Of a DNA stretch of 64,000 bases, positions 53,097 to 61,657 are shown in pieces. Under the pieces are notes generated by a model. That model was not told where the DNA came from. It did no database searches and saw only the letters and a list, made by a program, of their open reading frames with translations. Each line of letters begins with the position of its first letter. Positions within the stretch are counted from its first letter, which is position 1. The position numbers and the translations under genes are program-made. This DNA comes from Kribbella sp. NBC_00382. GTDB lineage: Bacteria; Actinomycetota; Actinomycetes; Propionibacteriales; Kribbellaceae. Location of the stretch: assembly GCF_036067295.1 (NCBI RefSeq), contig NZ_CP107954.1, forward strand, positions 7,502,001 through 7,566,000, read 5' to 3'.

Positions 53097-54859
53097 CAGA
53101 CCTCGCCTCCGACGGGCTTGGGCGTGGACTTCTTCGCGGCCGGGCGGGCCGATGGTTTCATCTGGCCGGGCAGCCGTTCGACGCCGAGATGCTCGGGGTC
53201 GAGACCGGACAGCTTGTGGCCGTGGCCGAAGAAGTCGGTCCGGGCCAGCAGCGTCACGATCGGCTTGGTGAAGACGAACACGACGAACAGGTCGATCAGG
53301 GTGGTCAGGCCGAGCGTGAACGCGAAGCCCTTCACGCTGCCGACCGCGAGGATGTAGAGCACCACGGCGGCGAGCAGTGAGATCGAGTCGGCCGCGATGA
53401 TGGTGTGCTTGGCGCGGGCCCAGCCGGTCTCCACCGACGAGCGCAGGCTGCGGCCCTCACGGACCTCGTCCCGCAATCGTTCGAAGTAGATGACGAACGA
53501 GTCCGCGGTGATACCGATCGCCACGATCAGACCGGCGATCCCGGACAGCGTCAGGGCGAAGCCCATCGACTTGCCCAGCAGCACCACGGCCGCATACGTC
53601 AGCGCCGCCGCGACCACCAGCGACATCACGACGACGAGGCCCAGGCCGCGGTAGTACAGGAACGAGAAGAGCACGACCAGCGCGAGGCCGATCAGGCCGG
53701 CGGTGATACCGGCCGAGAGCTGGTCACCACCGAGCTGCGCCGAGACGGTCTCGACCGACGAGGTGTCGAACTTCACCGGCAGCGCACCGTACTTGAGCAC
53801 GTTGCCCAGGTCGCGGGCTTCGGTCTCGGTGAACGAACCGGTGATCTGCGCCTGGCCACCCGGGATCGGCTGGCTCACGGTCGGGGTGGAGATCGTCACG
53901 CCGTCGAGCACGATCGCGAACAGGTTCGACGGCGGGGTGAGCTTGGAGATCGCGGTGGTGGCGTCCAGGAACTTGTCGCCGCCCTCACCGGTGAACTTCA
54001 GGTTGACCTGCCAGGCGACACCGTTCTGCGGGATGGCCGCGGAGGCGTCGGACAGGTCGGTGCCCTTCAGGATCGCCGGGCCGAGCAGGTACTTCGTGGA
54101 GTAGTCCTGGCTGCAGGAGAACAGCGGCTTCTTCTCGATGTCCTGCGGAAGCGGCTTGTCCTTGTCGCAGGTGAACGCCGCGAAGGCAGCAGTGGTGGCC
54201 GCGTCGGGCTTCCACGCCAGCGGGTCGCCGGTGACTTCCCCTCCCGGCACGGTCGGCGCCGCCGGGGTGGCCGGCGTGCTCGGCTTGGGGGTCGGGGTCG
54301 TCGACGGCTTGGGCGTCGGCGTGGCGGCACCGAGCACGCTCGACCAGGCGCGGCCGTTCGGCGTGGCGGTGCTGGACGGCTTGATCGTGCTGGCCGGCTT
54401 CGGCGTCGTGGTCGGCTTCGGCGTGGTCGACGGCTTGCCGGTCGGCGTGGCCGACGGCGGCGCGGGCGGCAGCGGCTGGCCGGCCTGCTGGTCGTACACG
54501 ATCCGGAAGTTCAGCAGCGCGGTCTGGCCGATCTGCTTGACCAGCGCGTCCTGGTTGGCGCCCGGCACGGAGACGGTGATGTGGTTCTTGCCGGAGGTGG
54601 CGACCTCGGCCTCACCGACACCCGCACCGTTCACGCGCTGCGTGATGATGTTCTTCGCCTCGGACAGCTGTTCGGCCGTCGGGTCGCCGCCACCGCCCAC
54701 GTTGCTGGCCGTCAGCGTGACGGTGGTGCCGCCGCGCAGGTCCAGGCCGAGCTTGGGCGCCCAGGTCTTGGCGATCGCCATGATCCCGAACAACAGGACC
54801 AGGATGACTGCCAGGACGATCAGGTTCCTGCCGGGGCGGGATGTCGTCGTCGTTGCCAC
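53096..54859 (-). CDS. secD: Protein translocase subunit SecD with Pro/Thr/Lys-rich insertion
   Basis: 587 aa. N-terminal membrane segment, LGLDLRGGTTVTLTA, then the P1 head and the C-terminal five-helix RND-like part (VILFS-like helices; DSFVIYFERLRDEVREG). Between about residues 120 and 200 lies a low-complexity insertion of repeated TPKP/STTP units, followed by a Cys-containing loop (FTCDKDKPLP, FSCSQDYS). The insertion would sit outside the membrane. Overlaps secF by one base and lies 80 nt after yajC. Confidence 0.96.
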   Translation of the reverse strand: MATTTTSRPGRNLIVLAVILVLLFGIMAIAKTWAPKLGLDLRGGTTVTLTASNVGGGGDPTAEQLSEAKNIITQRVNGAGVGEAEVATSGKNHITVSVPGANQDALVKQIGQTALLNFRIVYDQQAGQPLPPAPPSATPTGKPSTTPKPTTTPKPASTIKPSSTATPNGRAWSSVLGAATPTPKPSTTPTPKPSTPATPAAPTVPGGEVTGDPLAWKPDAATTAAFAAFTCDKDKPLPQDIEKKPLFSCSQDYSTKYLLGPAILKGTDLSDASAAIPQNGVAWQVNLKFTGEGGDKFLDATTAISKLTPPSNLFAIVLDGVTISTPTVSQPIPGGQAQITGSFTETEARDLGNVLKYGALPVKFDTSSVETVSAQLGGDQLSAGITAGLIGLALVVLFSFLYYRGLGLVVVMSLVVAAALTYAAVVLLGKSMGFALTLSGIAGLIVAIGITADSFVIYFERLRDEVREGRSLRSSVETGWARAKHTIIAADSISLLAAVVLYILAVGSVKGFAFTLGLTTLIDLFVVFVFTKPIVTLLARTDFFGHGHKLSGLDPEHLGVERLPGQMKPSARPAAKKSTPKPVGGEV

Positions 54860-54891
54860 GTCAAATTCTTCCTTGCGCTACTGGGCGCGCC

Positions 54892-54912
54892 CGGGCATCA
54901 CCGTGATGCCCG
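54892..54912. terminator. Hairpin between yajC and secD
   Basis: CGGGCATCA, loop CCG, TGATGCCCG: 9-bp perfect stem extendable by GCGC/GCGC after one mismatch. May attenuate transcription from yajC into secDF or stabilise processed ends. Confidence 0.55.
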
Positions 54913-54941
54913 TGCGCCGCACGCCGATAGGACGGGGTGGA

Positions 54942-55391
54942 TCAGTTCTCGGTGTGCGTAGGGGGCAGCTTGGGCTTGTCCTGGACCTTGTCGGCGCCGG
55001 CGTCCGGCACCTCCACGGACTCCTTGACGTCAGCCGGCTCCGTCGCGGTCTCCCCGGCGGCCTCATCCGCCGGCTCGTCCGCCGCCACGTCCTCGGTCTC
55101 CTCCGGGAGAACCCGGCCGATCGCGGCCTTCACGAACTGCACGAGCACGCCGTCGGAGATCTCCAGCGTCACGTACTCGTCGTCGACCTCCTCGACGATG
55201 CCGACCTGGCCGCTGGTGGTGATCACCTTGGTACCCGGCTGCAGCGCGGCGACCGTCTCGGCCTGCCTGGTCTTCTGCTTGCGCTGGGTACGGCTCATGA
55301 ACCAGATCATCCCGACGATCAGGATCAGCGGGAGCAGGAGCGTGATGCCCCCACCGCCGGAGGAGGCCATCGGTGCGGCGATCAATACCAT
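54942..55391 (-). CDS. yajC: Preprotein translocase subunit YajC
   Basis: 149 aa. One N-terminal membrane helix (LLLPLILIVGMIWFM), the conserved RTQRKQKTRQ linker and the YajC domain ALQPGTKVITTSGQVGIVEEV. The C-terminal 55 residues form an acidic Glu/Asp/Ala tail not present in shorter homologues. Partner of SecDF in the export complex; first of the yajC-secD-secF genes. Start ATG 55391. Confidence 0.95.
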   Translation of the reverse strand: MVLIAAPMASSGGGGITLLLPLILIVGMIWFMSRTQRKQKTRQAETVAALQPGTKVITTSGQVGIVEEVDDEYVTLEISDGVLVQFVKAAIGRVLPEETEDVAADEPADEAAGETATEPADVKESVEVPDAGADKVQDKPKLPPTHTEN

Positions 55392-55588
55392 CGGGACTCA
55401 GAATCCTTCGTCGAGAGTACGGGTGCCCCGCACGCTCTGCTCAAGCGCGCAGGGTCGTTGCGGGATGGCCCGGGTACGGGCCACCGGGGAGTCTAACGCG
55501 TGGGCGGCAACAAGTACCTCATGACTGCGGGTCACGTTTGAGTTACTCGGTATCCGTACAACGTCGGTTGCCGCCGGATGGTGCCCGG

Positions 55589-56641
55589 CTACTCGTCCTC
55601 GGTGTCGAAAAGCGTGTCCGCGAAGGTCGCGCCCTTCGGCACTGCGAGGCCGAGATGACGCCAGGCGGCCGGGGTGGCGACGCGGCCACGCGGAGTACGG
55701 GCCAGGTAGCCGGAGCGGACCAGGAAGGGTTCGGCGACCTCCTCCACGGTTTCGCGCTCCTCACCGACAGCGACCGCGAGGGTGGACAGGCCGACCGGTC
55801 CCCCGCCGAAGCGACGGCAGAGGGCGTCGAGGACCGACCGGTCGAGCCGGTCGAGGCCCATCCGGTCCACCTCGTACAGCTCCAGCGCGGCCTTCGAGAG
55901 CGCGATCGTGACGATGCCGTCGGCCCGTACCTCCGCGTAGTCGCGGACGCGGCGGAGCAGCCGGTTCGCGATCCGGGGTGTGCCACGGGACCGGGAGGCG
56001 ATCTCGGCGGCCGCCTCCTTGGTGATGTCGACGTCGAGCAACGCCGCCGAGCGGTTGATGATCTTCTCCAGCTCGGCCGACTCGTAGAACTCCAGGTGTC
56101 CGGTGAACCCGAACCTGTCCCGCAGCGGTCCCGGCAGCAGCCCGGCCCGGGTGGTCGCGCCGACCAGCGTGAACGGCGGGATCTCCAGCGGGATGGCGGT
56201 CGCGCCGGGGCCCTTGCCGACGATCACGTCGACCCGGAAGTCCTCCATCGCCATGTAGAGCAGCTCTTCGGCCGGGCGGGACATCCGGTGGATCTCGTCG
56301 AGGAAGAGGACTTCGCCCTCGTTCAGCCCGGAGAGGATCGCGGCCAGGTCGCCGGCATGCTGGATCGCCGGTCCGCTGGTGATCCGCAGCGGCGCGGAGA
56401 GCTCGGCCGCGATGATCATGGCCAGGGTCGTCTTGCCCAGCCCGGGCGGGCCGGACAGCAGGACGTGGTCGGGCGCGCGGTTGCGGCCGCGGGCCGCGTG
56501 CAGGACCAGCTCGAGTTGCTCGCTGACTCGGCGCTGTCCACCGAACTCGGCCAACGTGCGCGGGCGCAGCGCGGACTCGATCTTGCGTTCCTCGATGTCC
56601 ATAGCGTCCGCGGACACCAACGGGCGAACGTTGTCGTCCAT
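55589..56641 (-). CDS. ruvB: Holliday junction branch migration ATPase RuvB
   Basis: 350-aa AAA+ motor. Walker A GPPGLGKTTLAMI, Walker B FLDEIHRM, sensor LVGATTRAG, and the C-terminal winged helix with GLDRLDRSVLDALCRRFGGGPVG (in parts: RSVLDALCRRFGGGPVG) then GYLARTPRGRVAT. Works with RuvA and RuvC in recombination repair. Third of ruvC-ruvA-ruvB. The 197-bp gap to yajC downstream holds no gene and probably the yajC promoter. Confidence 0.97.
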   Translation of the reverse strand: MDDNVRPLVSADAMDIEERKIESALRPRTLAEFGGQRRVSEQLELVLHAARGRNRAPDHVLLSGPPGLGKTTLAMIIAAELSAPLRITSGPAIQHAGDLAAILSGLNEGEVLFLDEIHRMSRPAEELLYMAMEDFRVDVIVGKGPGATAIPLEIPPFTLVGATTRAGLLPGPLRDRFGFTGHLEFYESAELEKIINRSAALLDVDITKEAAAEIASRSRGTPRIANRLLRRVRDYAEVRADGIVTIALSKAALELYEVDRMGLDRLDRSVLDALCRRFGGGPVGLSTLAVAVGEERETVEEVAEPFLVRSGYLARTPRGRVATPAAWRHLGLAVPKGATFADTLFDTEDE

Positions 56642-56689
56642 CCGCTACGCCCCCACGATCTGGCCGGACGGCTGTGCTGACTTCATCGG

Positions 56690-57292
56690 CTACGCCTTCG
56701 AGAGGGCGCGGAGTGCGGCGCGGAGGAGATCGGGAACGGAGGGTTCAGTTTCACCCTGCGCCAGCGGTGAGACGGCGATGACCGCGTCGTCGGCGTCGCG
56801 GGCCGACCAGCCGAGGCCGACCAGACCGGCGTGTACTTGCTCGCGCCAGACCTCGGTCGACGCCAGCGGACGGCCGGCGACCGTGCGCGAGGGGGCGCCG
56901 ATCTTGTCCTTGAGCTCCAGGACGAGGCGTTGCGCGACTTTCTTGCCGACGCCGGGGATCTTCACCAGCATCGCGAGGTCTTCTGCGGCCACGGCTTGGC
57001 GGAGCTGGTCCGGGCTCAGCACTGCGAGCGCTGCCTGAGCCAGCTTCGGGCCGACGCCCGAAGCTGTCTGCAGCAGCTCGAACAGTTCCTTCTCGTCGGC
57101 GTCGGAGAAGCCGTACAGGGTCAACGAGTCCTCGCGCACCACCAGCGAGGTGGCGAGCTTGAACTCCTGGCCGGGGCGCAGCGTCGCCAAGGTGCCGGGG
57201 TGGCAGTAGAGCTGCAGCCCGACTCCCCCGACCTCGATCACACAGCTGTCCAGCCCGATCGCGGCCACCGGGCCACGCACGAACGCGATCAT
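56690..57292 (-). CDS. ruvA: Holliday junction DNA-binding subunit RuvA
   Basis: 200 aa. N-terminal OB-fold (MIAFVRGPVAAIGLDSCVIEVGGVG in parts: FVRGPVAAIG, VIEVGGVGLQL), two helix-hairpin-helix motifs (TASGVGPKLAQAALAVLS; IPGVGKKVAQRLVLELKDK) and the C-terminal RuvB-binding domain (GLVGLGWSARDADDAV). GGGAGGG precedes the ATG at 57292. Lies 16 nt after ruvC. Confidence 0.97.
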   Translation of the reverse strand: MIAFVRGPVAAIGLDSCVIEVGGVGLQLYCHPGTLATLRPGQEFKLATSLVVREDSLTLYGFSDADEKELFELLQTASGVGPKLAQAALAVLSPDQLRQAVAAEDLAMLVKIPGVGKKVAQRLVLELKDKIGAPSRTVAGRPLASTEVWREQVHAGLVGLGWSARDADDAVIAVSPLAQGETEPSVPDLLRAALRALSKA

Positions 57293-57308
57293 CGTTTCCC
57301 TCCCGTAG

Positions 57309-57905
57309 TCATCGTCGGCCTTCCTGGGCGGCTACCGCGGCGCGCAGTCTTGCTACCTGGAGGCGGGATTGTGCTTGGGCGAGCGCTTCAAGGTTGGCTC
57401 GGCTGCTGGCGGCTTCTTCCAGGCGGCTTGTCACTCCGCCCCGCCAGACGTGGCAGATCGCCAGTGCCAGGGCGTCCGCGGCGTCGGCTGGTGTCGGTCG
57501 CTCGGGCAGCTTGAGGATCCGGGTCACCATCGTGGTGACCTGCTCCTTGCCGGCCCGGCCCGAGCCGGTCACCGCCGCCTTCACCTCGCTCGGCGTATGC
57601 AACGCCACCGGCAGACCTCGCCGGGCGGCCACCACCATCGCCACCCCGGAGGCCTGCGCCGTGCCCATCACCGTCCGCACGTTCTGCTGGGCGAACACCC
57701 GCTCGACCGCGACCGCGTCAGGCCGGTGCTCGATGATCCACTCCTCCAGCTCGGCCTCGATCCGGACCAGCCGCTTGGCGACGTCCAGGTCGGCCGGCGT
57801 CCGGATCACCCCGACCGCGATCATCGTCGGCGGCCGCCCAGGGCTGCCCTCGACAACACCGAGACCACACCGGGTCAGTCCCGGGTCCACTCCGAGCACG
57901 CGCAC
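57309..57905 (-). CDS. ruvC: Crossover junction endodeoxyribonuclease RuvC
   Basis: 198-aa RNase H-fold Holliday junction resolvase. Catalytic acids: D7 in VLGVDPGLTRCG, E68 in AVAVERVF, and the pair in TPADAADALALAICH. The C-terminus extends about 25 residues beyond E. coli RuvC. GTG start at 57905. Head of ruvCAB, with a 90-bp gap to the Eis-like gene. Confidence 0.97.
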   Translation of the reverse strand: MRVLGVDPGLTRCGLGVVEGSPGRPPTMIAVGVIRTPADLDVAKRLVRIEAELEEWIIEHRPDAVAVERVFAQQNVRTVMGTAQASGVAMVVAARRGLPVALHTPSEVKAAVTGSGRAGKEQVTTMVTRILKLPERPTPADAADALALAICHVWRGGVTSRLEEAASSRANLEALAQAQSRLQVARLRAAVAAQEGRR

Positions 57906-57982
57906 TGGATCACCTCCGAACGTTTGTTCGACAAACCCTAGACGCCCACCCGGAGACCGGTGAAATCGACGCGCCCAGGACC

Positions 57983-57991
57983 TGTGGACAA
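57983..57991. other. DnaA-box-like 9-mer between ruvC and the Eis-like gene
   Basis: TGTGGACAA (complement TTGTCCACA), in the same CTGTGGAYAAC context as the copies at 51319 and 44421. Confidence 0.4.
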
Positions 57992-57993
57992 CC

Positions 57994-59163
57994 TCAGAAG
58001 TAGTCGAGCATGTACGACGTCGCGCCCGAGAAGGCCGTGTCGATCGCCCCGTCGTCGGAGGCCGAGCCGCCCCACGCCAGCCCGGCCTTGCGCACCGAGC
58101 CCAGCGGCGTACCGGCGTACAGGGCGGTCAGGCCGCGGGAGCCCAGGCGCAGGGCGTCGCCAGTGGAACTAACAGGCGTCAGCGAGCCGGCGCCATCCGA
58201 GACGGACAGGTGCCAGCGGCCGGTGTTGGCGCTGAGTTCGGAGTCGTCGAGGTCCAGGTCGACCTCCAGAGAGGCACCAGGCGCGAAGCCGCGAGCGGCG
58301 ATGGCTGCGGGAGCGTCGAGCAGCCGCAGCATCCAGTGCTCGACCTGTACGTTGTGGTCGGCTTCCGTGGGGACCAGGAGATTCGCGGGGTCGTCCGGAG
58401 CGAGGTGGGCCTCCACCTCGGTCGAGATGGACGATCCGGAGCCGACAATCGACCACAGCGCCCGCGCGGTGGCTTCGGAGCCGGCAATCAGCTCCTCCAC
58501 CCGCAGCTTGCCGCCCTGCCAGCCGTAGACGACGAACCCGTCATCAGCCAGGTAGCAGAAGCTGTTGTCCTCCCCCAACCACTCGGCGACCTTCGCTTCG
58601 GGCCATACCAGCGGTCCACTGCTCCGCCCAGAACTGTGCAACTCCCCCGCTAGCTCCAGGAAGCGAGCGGCGTCAGCAGGGCCGGCTCGGCGGACGCTGA
58701 CCTCCTTGCCGCCCAGCGAACGCAGGTCTGCCGCCGGGAAGGTGTACCGGTACCGGCCGCCGCCGAACTCGTATCCCAGGTGCCGATAGATCACAGTGGT
58801 CGCCGGGTAGAGCCCCGACAACGGATACCCCTGCTCGACAGCCCGGGCGAGGATCCCGCGCATCACCATGCTGCCGACCCCGCGTCCCCGGTACTCCGGT
58901 GCGACGACAACCCCGGCCACACCGGCCATCGGCACCTTGCGCCCGCTCCACCACTGCTCGAACGGCCAGAACCTGGCGGCGGCGACCACCTCGTCGCCAT
59001 CCATCACGCCGACTATCCGCCGGTCGGTGATCCAGACCTGCGCATCCGCTTTCCACTCCTCGAGCCGCCCGGCCTCGAGTAGCCCGAAGGAGCGCGAACG
59101 CACCCGTACTACGTCGTCCAGGTGCTCGTTCTGAATATCCACCAACCGCAAGTCATCAGCCAC
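57994..59163 (-). CDS. Eis-like GNAT acetyltransferase with C-terminal SCP2-like domain
   Basis: 389 aa with the three-part Eis plan: an N-terminal GNAT domain (VAGVVVAPEYRGRGVGSMVMRGIL), a second GNAT-like domain, and a C-terminal sterol-carrier-like domain (LRLGSRGLTALYAGTPLGSV). The final residue is Phe, matching the Eis habit of a free C-terminal carboxylate near the active site. Eis proteins acetylate amines, including aminoglycosides; the substrate here is unknown. It sits inside the yebC-ruvC housekeeping run. Confidence 0.88.
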   Translation of the reverse strand: MADDLRLVDIQNEHLDDVVRVRSRSFGLLEAGRLEEWKADAQVWITDRRIVGVMDGDEVVAAARFWPFEQWWSGRKVPMAGVAGVVVAPEYRGRGVGSMVMRGILARAVEQGYPLSGLYPATTVIYRHLGYEFGGGRYRYTFPAADLRSLGGKEVSVRRAGPADAARFLELAGELHSSGRSSGPLVWPEAKVAEWLGEDNSFCYLADDGFVVYGWQGGKLRVEELIAGSEATARALWSIVGSGSSISTEVEAHLAPDDPANLLVPTEADHNVQVEHWMLRLLDAPAAIAARGFAPGASLEVDLDLDDSELSANTGRWHLSVSDGAGSLTPVSSTGDALRLGSRGLTALYAGTPLGSVRKAGLAWGGSASDDGAIDTAFSGATSYMLDYF

Positions 59164-59207
59164 GCTCAGACCCTACGACGCGGGCGGCCGCCACTACGCA
59201 GGCTTTT

Positions 59208-59678
59208 TCACTTCTTATCGGTAACCCAAAGGTTGATGGTGCCTTGTACTACGACCGTCCCGTCCGTACGGGTCGCCTTCACCTGAACGGGCACGTCGGG
59301 ACCGGCCGTCCAGGCGTCAGGGTCGGTCTCAGCCGAGCAGGTGAGGTCCGACGTGGACTTGGCGAGGTACTCGACCTCCATCCCCTTCGGCAGCCAGCGC
59401 TTGCCGGAGGGGATGGTCGCCTCGGCCAGGGCGCCCATGGCTGCCTCCAGGCCGTTGCACACCGCGATCGCGTGCACGGTGCCGATGTGGTTCTGGACGG
59501 CCCGGCGCTTCGGAAGTACCAGGGAGGCGTAGTTGGGACTCACCTGGACGAAGCGCGGGCGGACCGAGCGGAAATACGGCGCCTTCAGCGTGAAGGCCAG
59601 CGAGAACAGCCGCGAACCGCCCGGAACCCCACGGAACTTCTCCCACCTGCGCAGCACGTCGTTGGCCATGCCGCACAT
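59208..59678 (-). CDS. DUF4442 hotdog-fold thioesterase-like protein
   Basis: About 156 aa. VLPKRRAVQNHIGTVHAIAVCNGLEAAMGAL (parts: RRAVQNHIGTVHAIAVCN) is the hotdog helix with the conserved N-H-G-T-like pattern of DUF4442/PaaI-like proteins, and the C-terminus has the usual strand VVVQGTINLWVTDK. Possibly an acyl-CoA or acyl-carrier thioesterase; no direct evidence for a substrate. Starts at ATG 59678 or 59669; the longer upstream frame is a shadow of yebC. Confidence 0.82.
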   Translation of the reverse strand: MCGMANDVLRRWEKFRGVPGGSRLFSLAFTLKAPYFRSVRPRFVQVSPNYASLVLPKRRAVQNHIGTVHAIAVCNGLEAAMGALAEATIPSGKRWLPKGMEVEYLAKSTSDLTCSAETDPDAWTAGPDVPVQVKATRTDGTVVVQGTINLWVTDKK

Positions 59679-59701
59679 GTTACCCACGGGTAAAGCTATT
59701 G

Positions 59702-60463
59702 TCAGCCGACCTCGGCCATGACCTCGTCGGAGACATCGAAGTTGGCGTAGACGTTCTGCACGTCGTCGCTCTCCTCGAGGGCGTCGATCAGCCGGAAGAT
59801 CTTGCCGGCGCCGTCGGCGTCCAGGTCGACCGTCATCGAGGGGACGAAGGAGGCGTCGGCCGACTCGTAGTCGATCCCGGCGTCCTGCAGCGCCGTGCGG
59901 ACCTTCACCAGGTCGCCCGCCTCGCTGATCACCTCGAAGGACTCGTCGAGGTCGTTCACCTCGTCGGCGCCGGCCTCGAGGACGGCCTCCATCACGTCGT
60001 CCTCGGTGTAGGTCTTGCCGTCCTGCACCTTGTTGACCACGATGACGCCCTTGCGGTGGAACAGGTAGGCGACGCTGTTCGGGTCGGCCAGCGAGCCGCC
60101 GTTGCGGGTCATCGCCGTCCGGACGTCGGCCGCCGCGCGGTTGCGGTTGTCGGTCAGGCACTCGATCAGCATCGCGACGCCGTTCGGCCCGTAGCCCTCG
60201 TACGTGATCGACTGCCAGTCCGCGCCACCGGCCTCGGCACCGGAGCCGCGCTTGACCGCGCGGTCGATGTTGTCGTTCGGGACCGAGGACTTCTTCGCCT
60301 TCTGGACCGCGTCGTACAGGGTCGGGTTGCCCGCGAGGTCACCGCCGCCCGTGCGGGCGGCCACCTCGATGTTCTTGATCAGCTTCGCGAAGAGCTTGGC
60401 GCGCCTCGAGTCGATGACCGCTTTCTTGTGCTTGGTGGTGGCCCATTTGGAGTGGCCTGACAT
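59702..60463 (-). CDS. yebC: YebC/PmpR family protein
   Basis: 253 aa, starting with the invariant MSGHSKWATTKHKKAVIDSRRAKLFAKLIK (parts: SGHSKWATTKHKK, RAKLFAKLIKNIEVA), followed by GNPTLYDAVQKAKKSSVPNDNI and ITYEGYGPNGVAMLIECLTDN (parts: YEGYGPNGVAMLIE). Members act as DNA-binding regulators or help ribosomes through proline stretches. ATG 60463 chosen by the invariant N-terminus. Lies 34 nt after pdxT. Confidence 0.96.
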   Translation of the reverse strand: MSGHSKWATTKHKKAVIDSRRAKLFAKLIKNIEVAARTGGGDLAGNPTLYDAVQKAKKSSVPNDNIDRAVKRGSGAEAGGADWQSITYEGYGPNGVAMLIECLTDNRNRAAADVRTAMTRNGGSLADPNSVAYLFHRKGVIVVNKVQDGKTYTEDDVMEAVLEAGADEVNDLDESFEVISEAGDLVKVRTALQDAGIDYESADASFVPSMTVDLDADGAGKIFRLIDALEESDDVQNVYANFDVSDEVMAEVG

Positions 60464-60497
60464 CGCGAACCCAACCCTTCTACCGCCTGCAACTGAC

Positions 60498-61091
60498 CTA
60501 GAGGTCGCGCACCAGATCGGCGAAGTAGCCGTGCAGCCGAGCATCACCCGTCATCTCGGGGTGGAACGACGTGGCCAGCAGCCGATCGTGGCGAACCGCG
60601 ACGATCCTACCTGCGGCGGGGCCCGACCTCACCGTCGACAGTACTTCGACGTCGCGCCCGACGCGTTCCACCCACGGTGCCCGGATGAACACCGCGTGGT
60701 ACGGCGCGTCGAAGGCCGCGAAGTCGAGATCCGCCTCGAACGAGTCGACCTGCCGCCCGAACGCGTTCCGCCGGACCGTCACGTCCAGGCCGCCGAGCGT
60801 CTCCTGGCCGTCGATCCCGCCGGTGATCTCGTTGGCCAGCATGATCATCCCGGCGCACGTCCCGAAGGTCGGCATGCCGTCCGCGATCCGCTTCTGCAAC
60901 GGCTCGAACAGCTCGAAGGTCCGGGCCAGCTTGTCCATCGTGGTCGACTCGCCACCGGGCAGCACCAGCCCGTCCACCTCGGCGAGCTCGGACGGCCGGC
61001 GTACCGGGCGGGCCTCGACGCCGACCTGGGCCAGCATCGCCAGATGCTCACGCACGTTGCCCTGCAGCGCGAACACGCCGATAACCGTCAC
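60498..61091 (-). CDS. pdxT: Pyridoxal 5'-phosphate synthase glutaminase subunit PdxT
   Basis: 197-aa class I glutamine amidotransferase that feeds ammonia to PdxS. Catalytic C79 in FGTCAGMIM; LVLPGGESTTM; late FHPEMTGD supplies the His and Glu of the triad. The ATG overlaps the upstream unknown gene by 4 nt. pdxS is one gene away, so pdxS, the unknown gene and pdxT probably form one transcript. Confidence 0.96.
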   Translation of the reverse strand: MTVIGVFALQGNVREHLAMLAQVGVEARPVRRPSELAEVDGLVLPGGESTTMDKLARTFELFEPLQKRIADGMPTFGTCAGMIMLANEITGGIDGQETLGGLDVTVRRNAFGRQVDSFEADLDFAAFDAPYHAVFIRAPWVERVGRDVEVLSTVRSGPAAGRIVAVRHDRLLATSFHPEMTGDARLHGYFADLVRDL

Positions 61092-61648
61092 AGCTGGACC
61101 CTCCGTTGCCAGTCGATGGTCACTTCGATCCGGCCCTCGTCGAAGACCGCAGGCAGCCGCCGCTCGTGCAGCAGCGCCAGTACGTCGTCCAGCAACGCCT
61201 CCCCCGGCGCCACGTTGGCCGTGTCGGGGTGCCAGACCTTGAGCTCGAGCATGTTGAAGTCGACCGCGTGCCAGACGTCGGTGTCGGTGAAGAACACCAG
61301 CCCCTTCGGGTCCGCGGCTGCCTCCAACGCCTGACGTGCAGCGTGGTGATCCGAGGTGTAGCGCACTACTACGACGCCTAGCGACTCCAACTCAGCCAGT
61401 ACTGCGTCCAGCCGGTCCGGGTCCGTCTCCTCGGCCCAGTCCGCGGCATCCGCCGTCACTGCAGCCACTGCCTCGTCGACCAGCTCCGGCACAAGTACTG
61501 CCGGGTCAGCCGCCGGTGCGTCCTCCTGCACGGCCTCCGTCAGGGCAGCCGTGACAGCGGCGCGGTCGGCGTACCCGGAACGGACCAGGACGCGAGCAAG
61601 ACCGCGCAACTCGCGCGCGGTCCGCTCACTGATCGCCTGCTCTGTCAC
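61088..61648 (-). CDS. Unknown protein between pdxS and pdxT (possibly DUF6891-like)
   Basis: 186 aa, acidic. The N-terminal half is helical (ARELRGLARVLVRSGYADRAAVTAAL in parts: LARVLVRSGYADRAAV); the C-terminal half has VVVRYTSDHHAARQALEAA, LVFFTDTDVWHAVDF and a C-terminal strand EVTIDWQRRVQL. It resembles the actinobacterial DUF6891 group in my recollection, but I am not sure. It is tightly placed: 9 nt after pdxS and coupled to pdxT by ATGA. No catalytic motif recognised. Confidence 0.8.
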   Translation of the reverse strand: MTEQAISERTARELRGLARVLVRSGYADRAAVTAALTEAVQEDAPAADPAVLVPELVDEAVAAVTADAADWAEETDPDRLDAVLAELESLGVVVVRYTSDHHAARQALEAAADPKGLVFFTDTDVWHAVDFNMLELKVWHPDTANVAPGEALLDDVLALLHERRLPAVFDEGRIEVTIDWQRRVQL

Positions 61649-61657
61649 CGGCGTTGC

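Noticed and set aside
54892..54912. Riboswitch or secretion-monitor arrest peptide upstream of secD
   Set aside because: The 80-nt gap holds only a short hairpin; no ORF with a proline-rich arrest-like end was found there.
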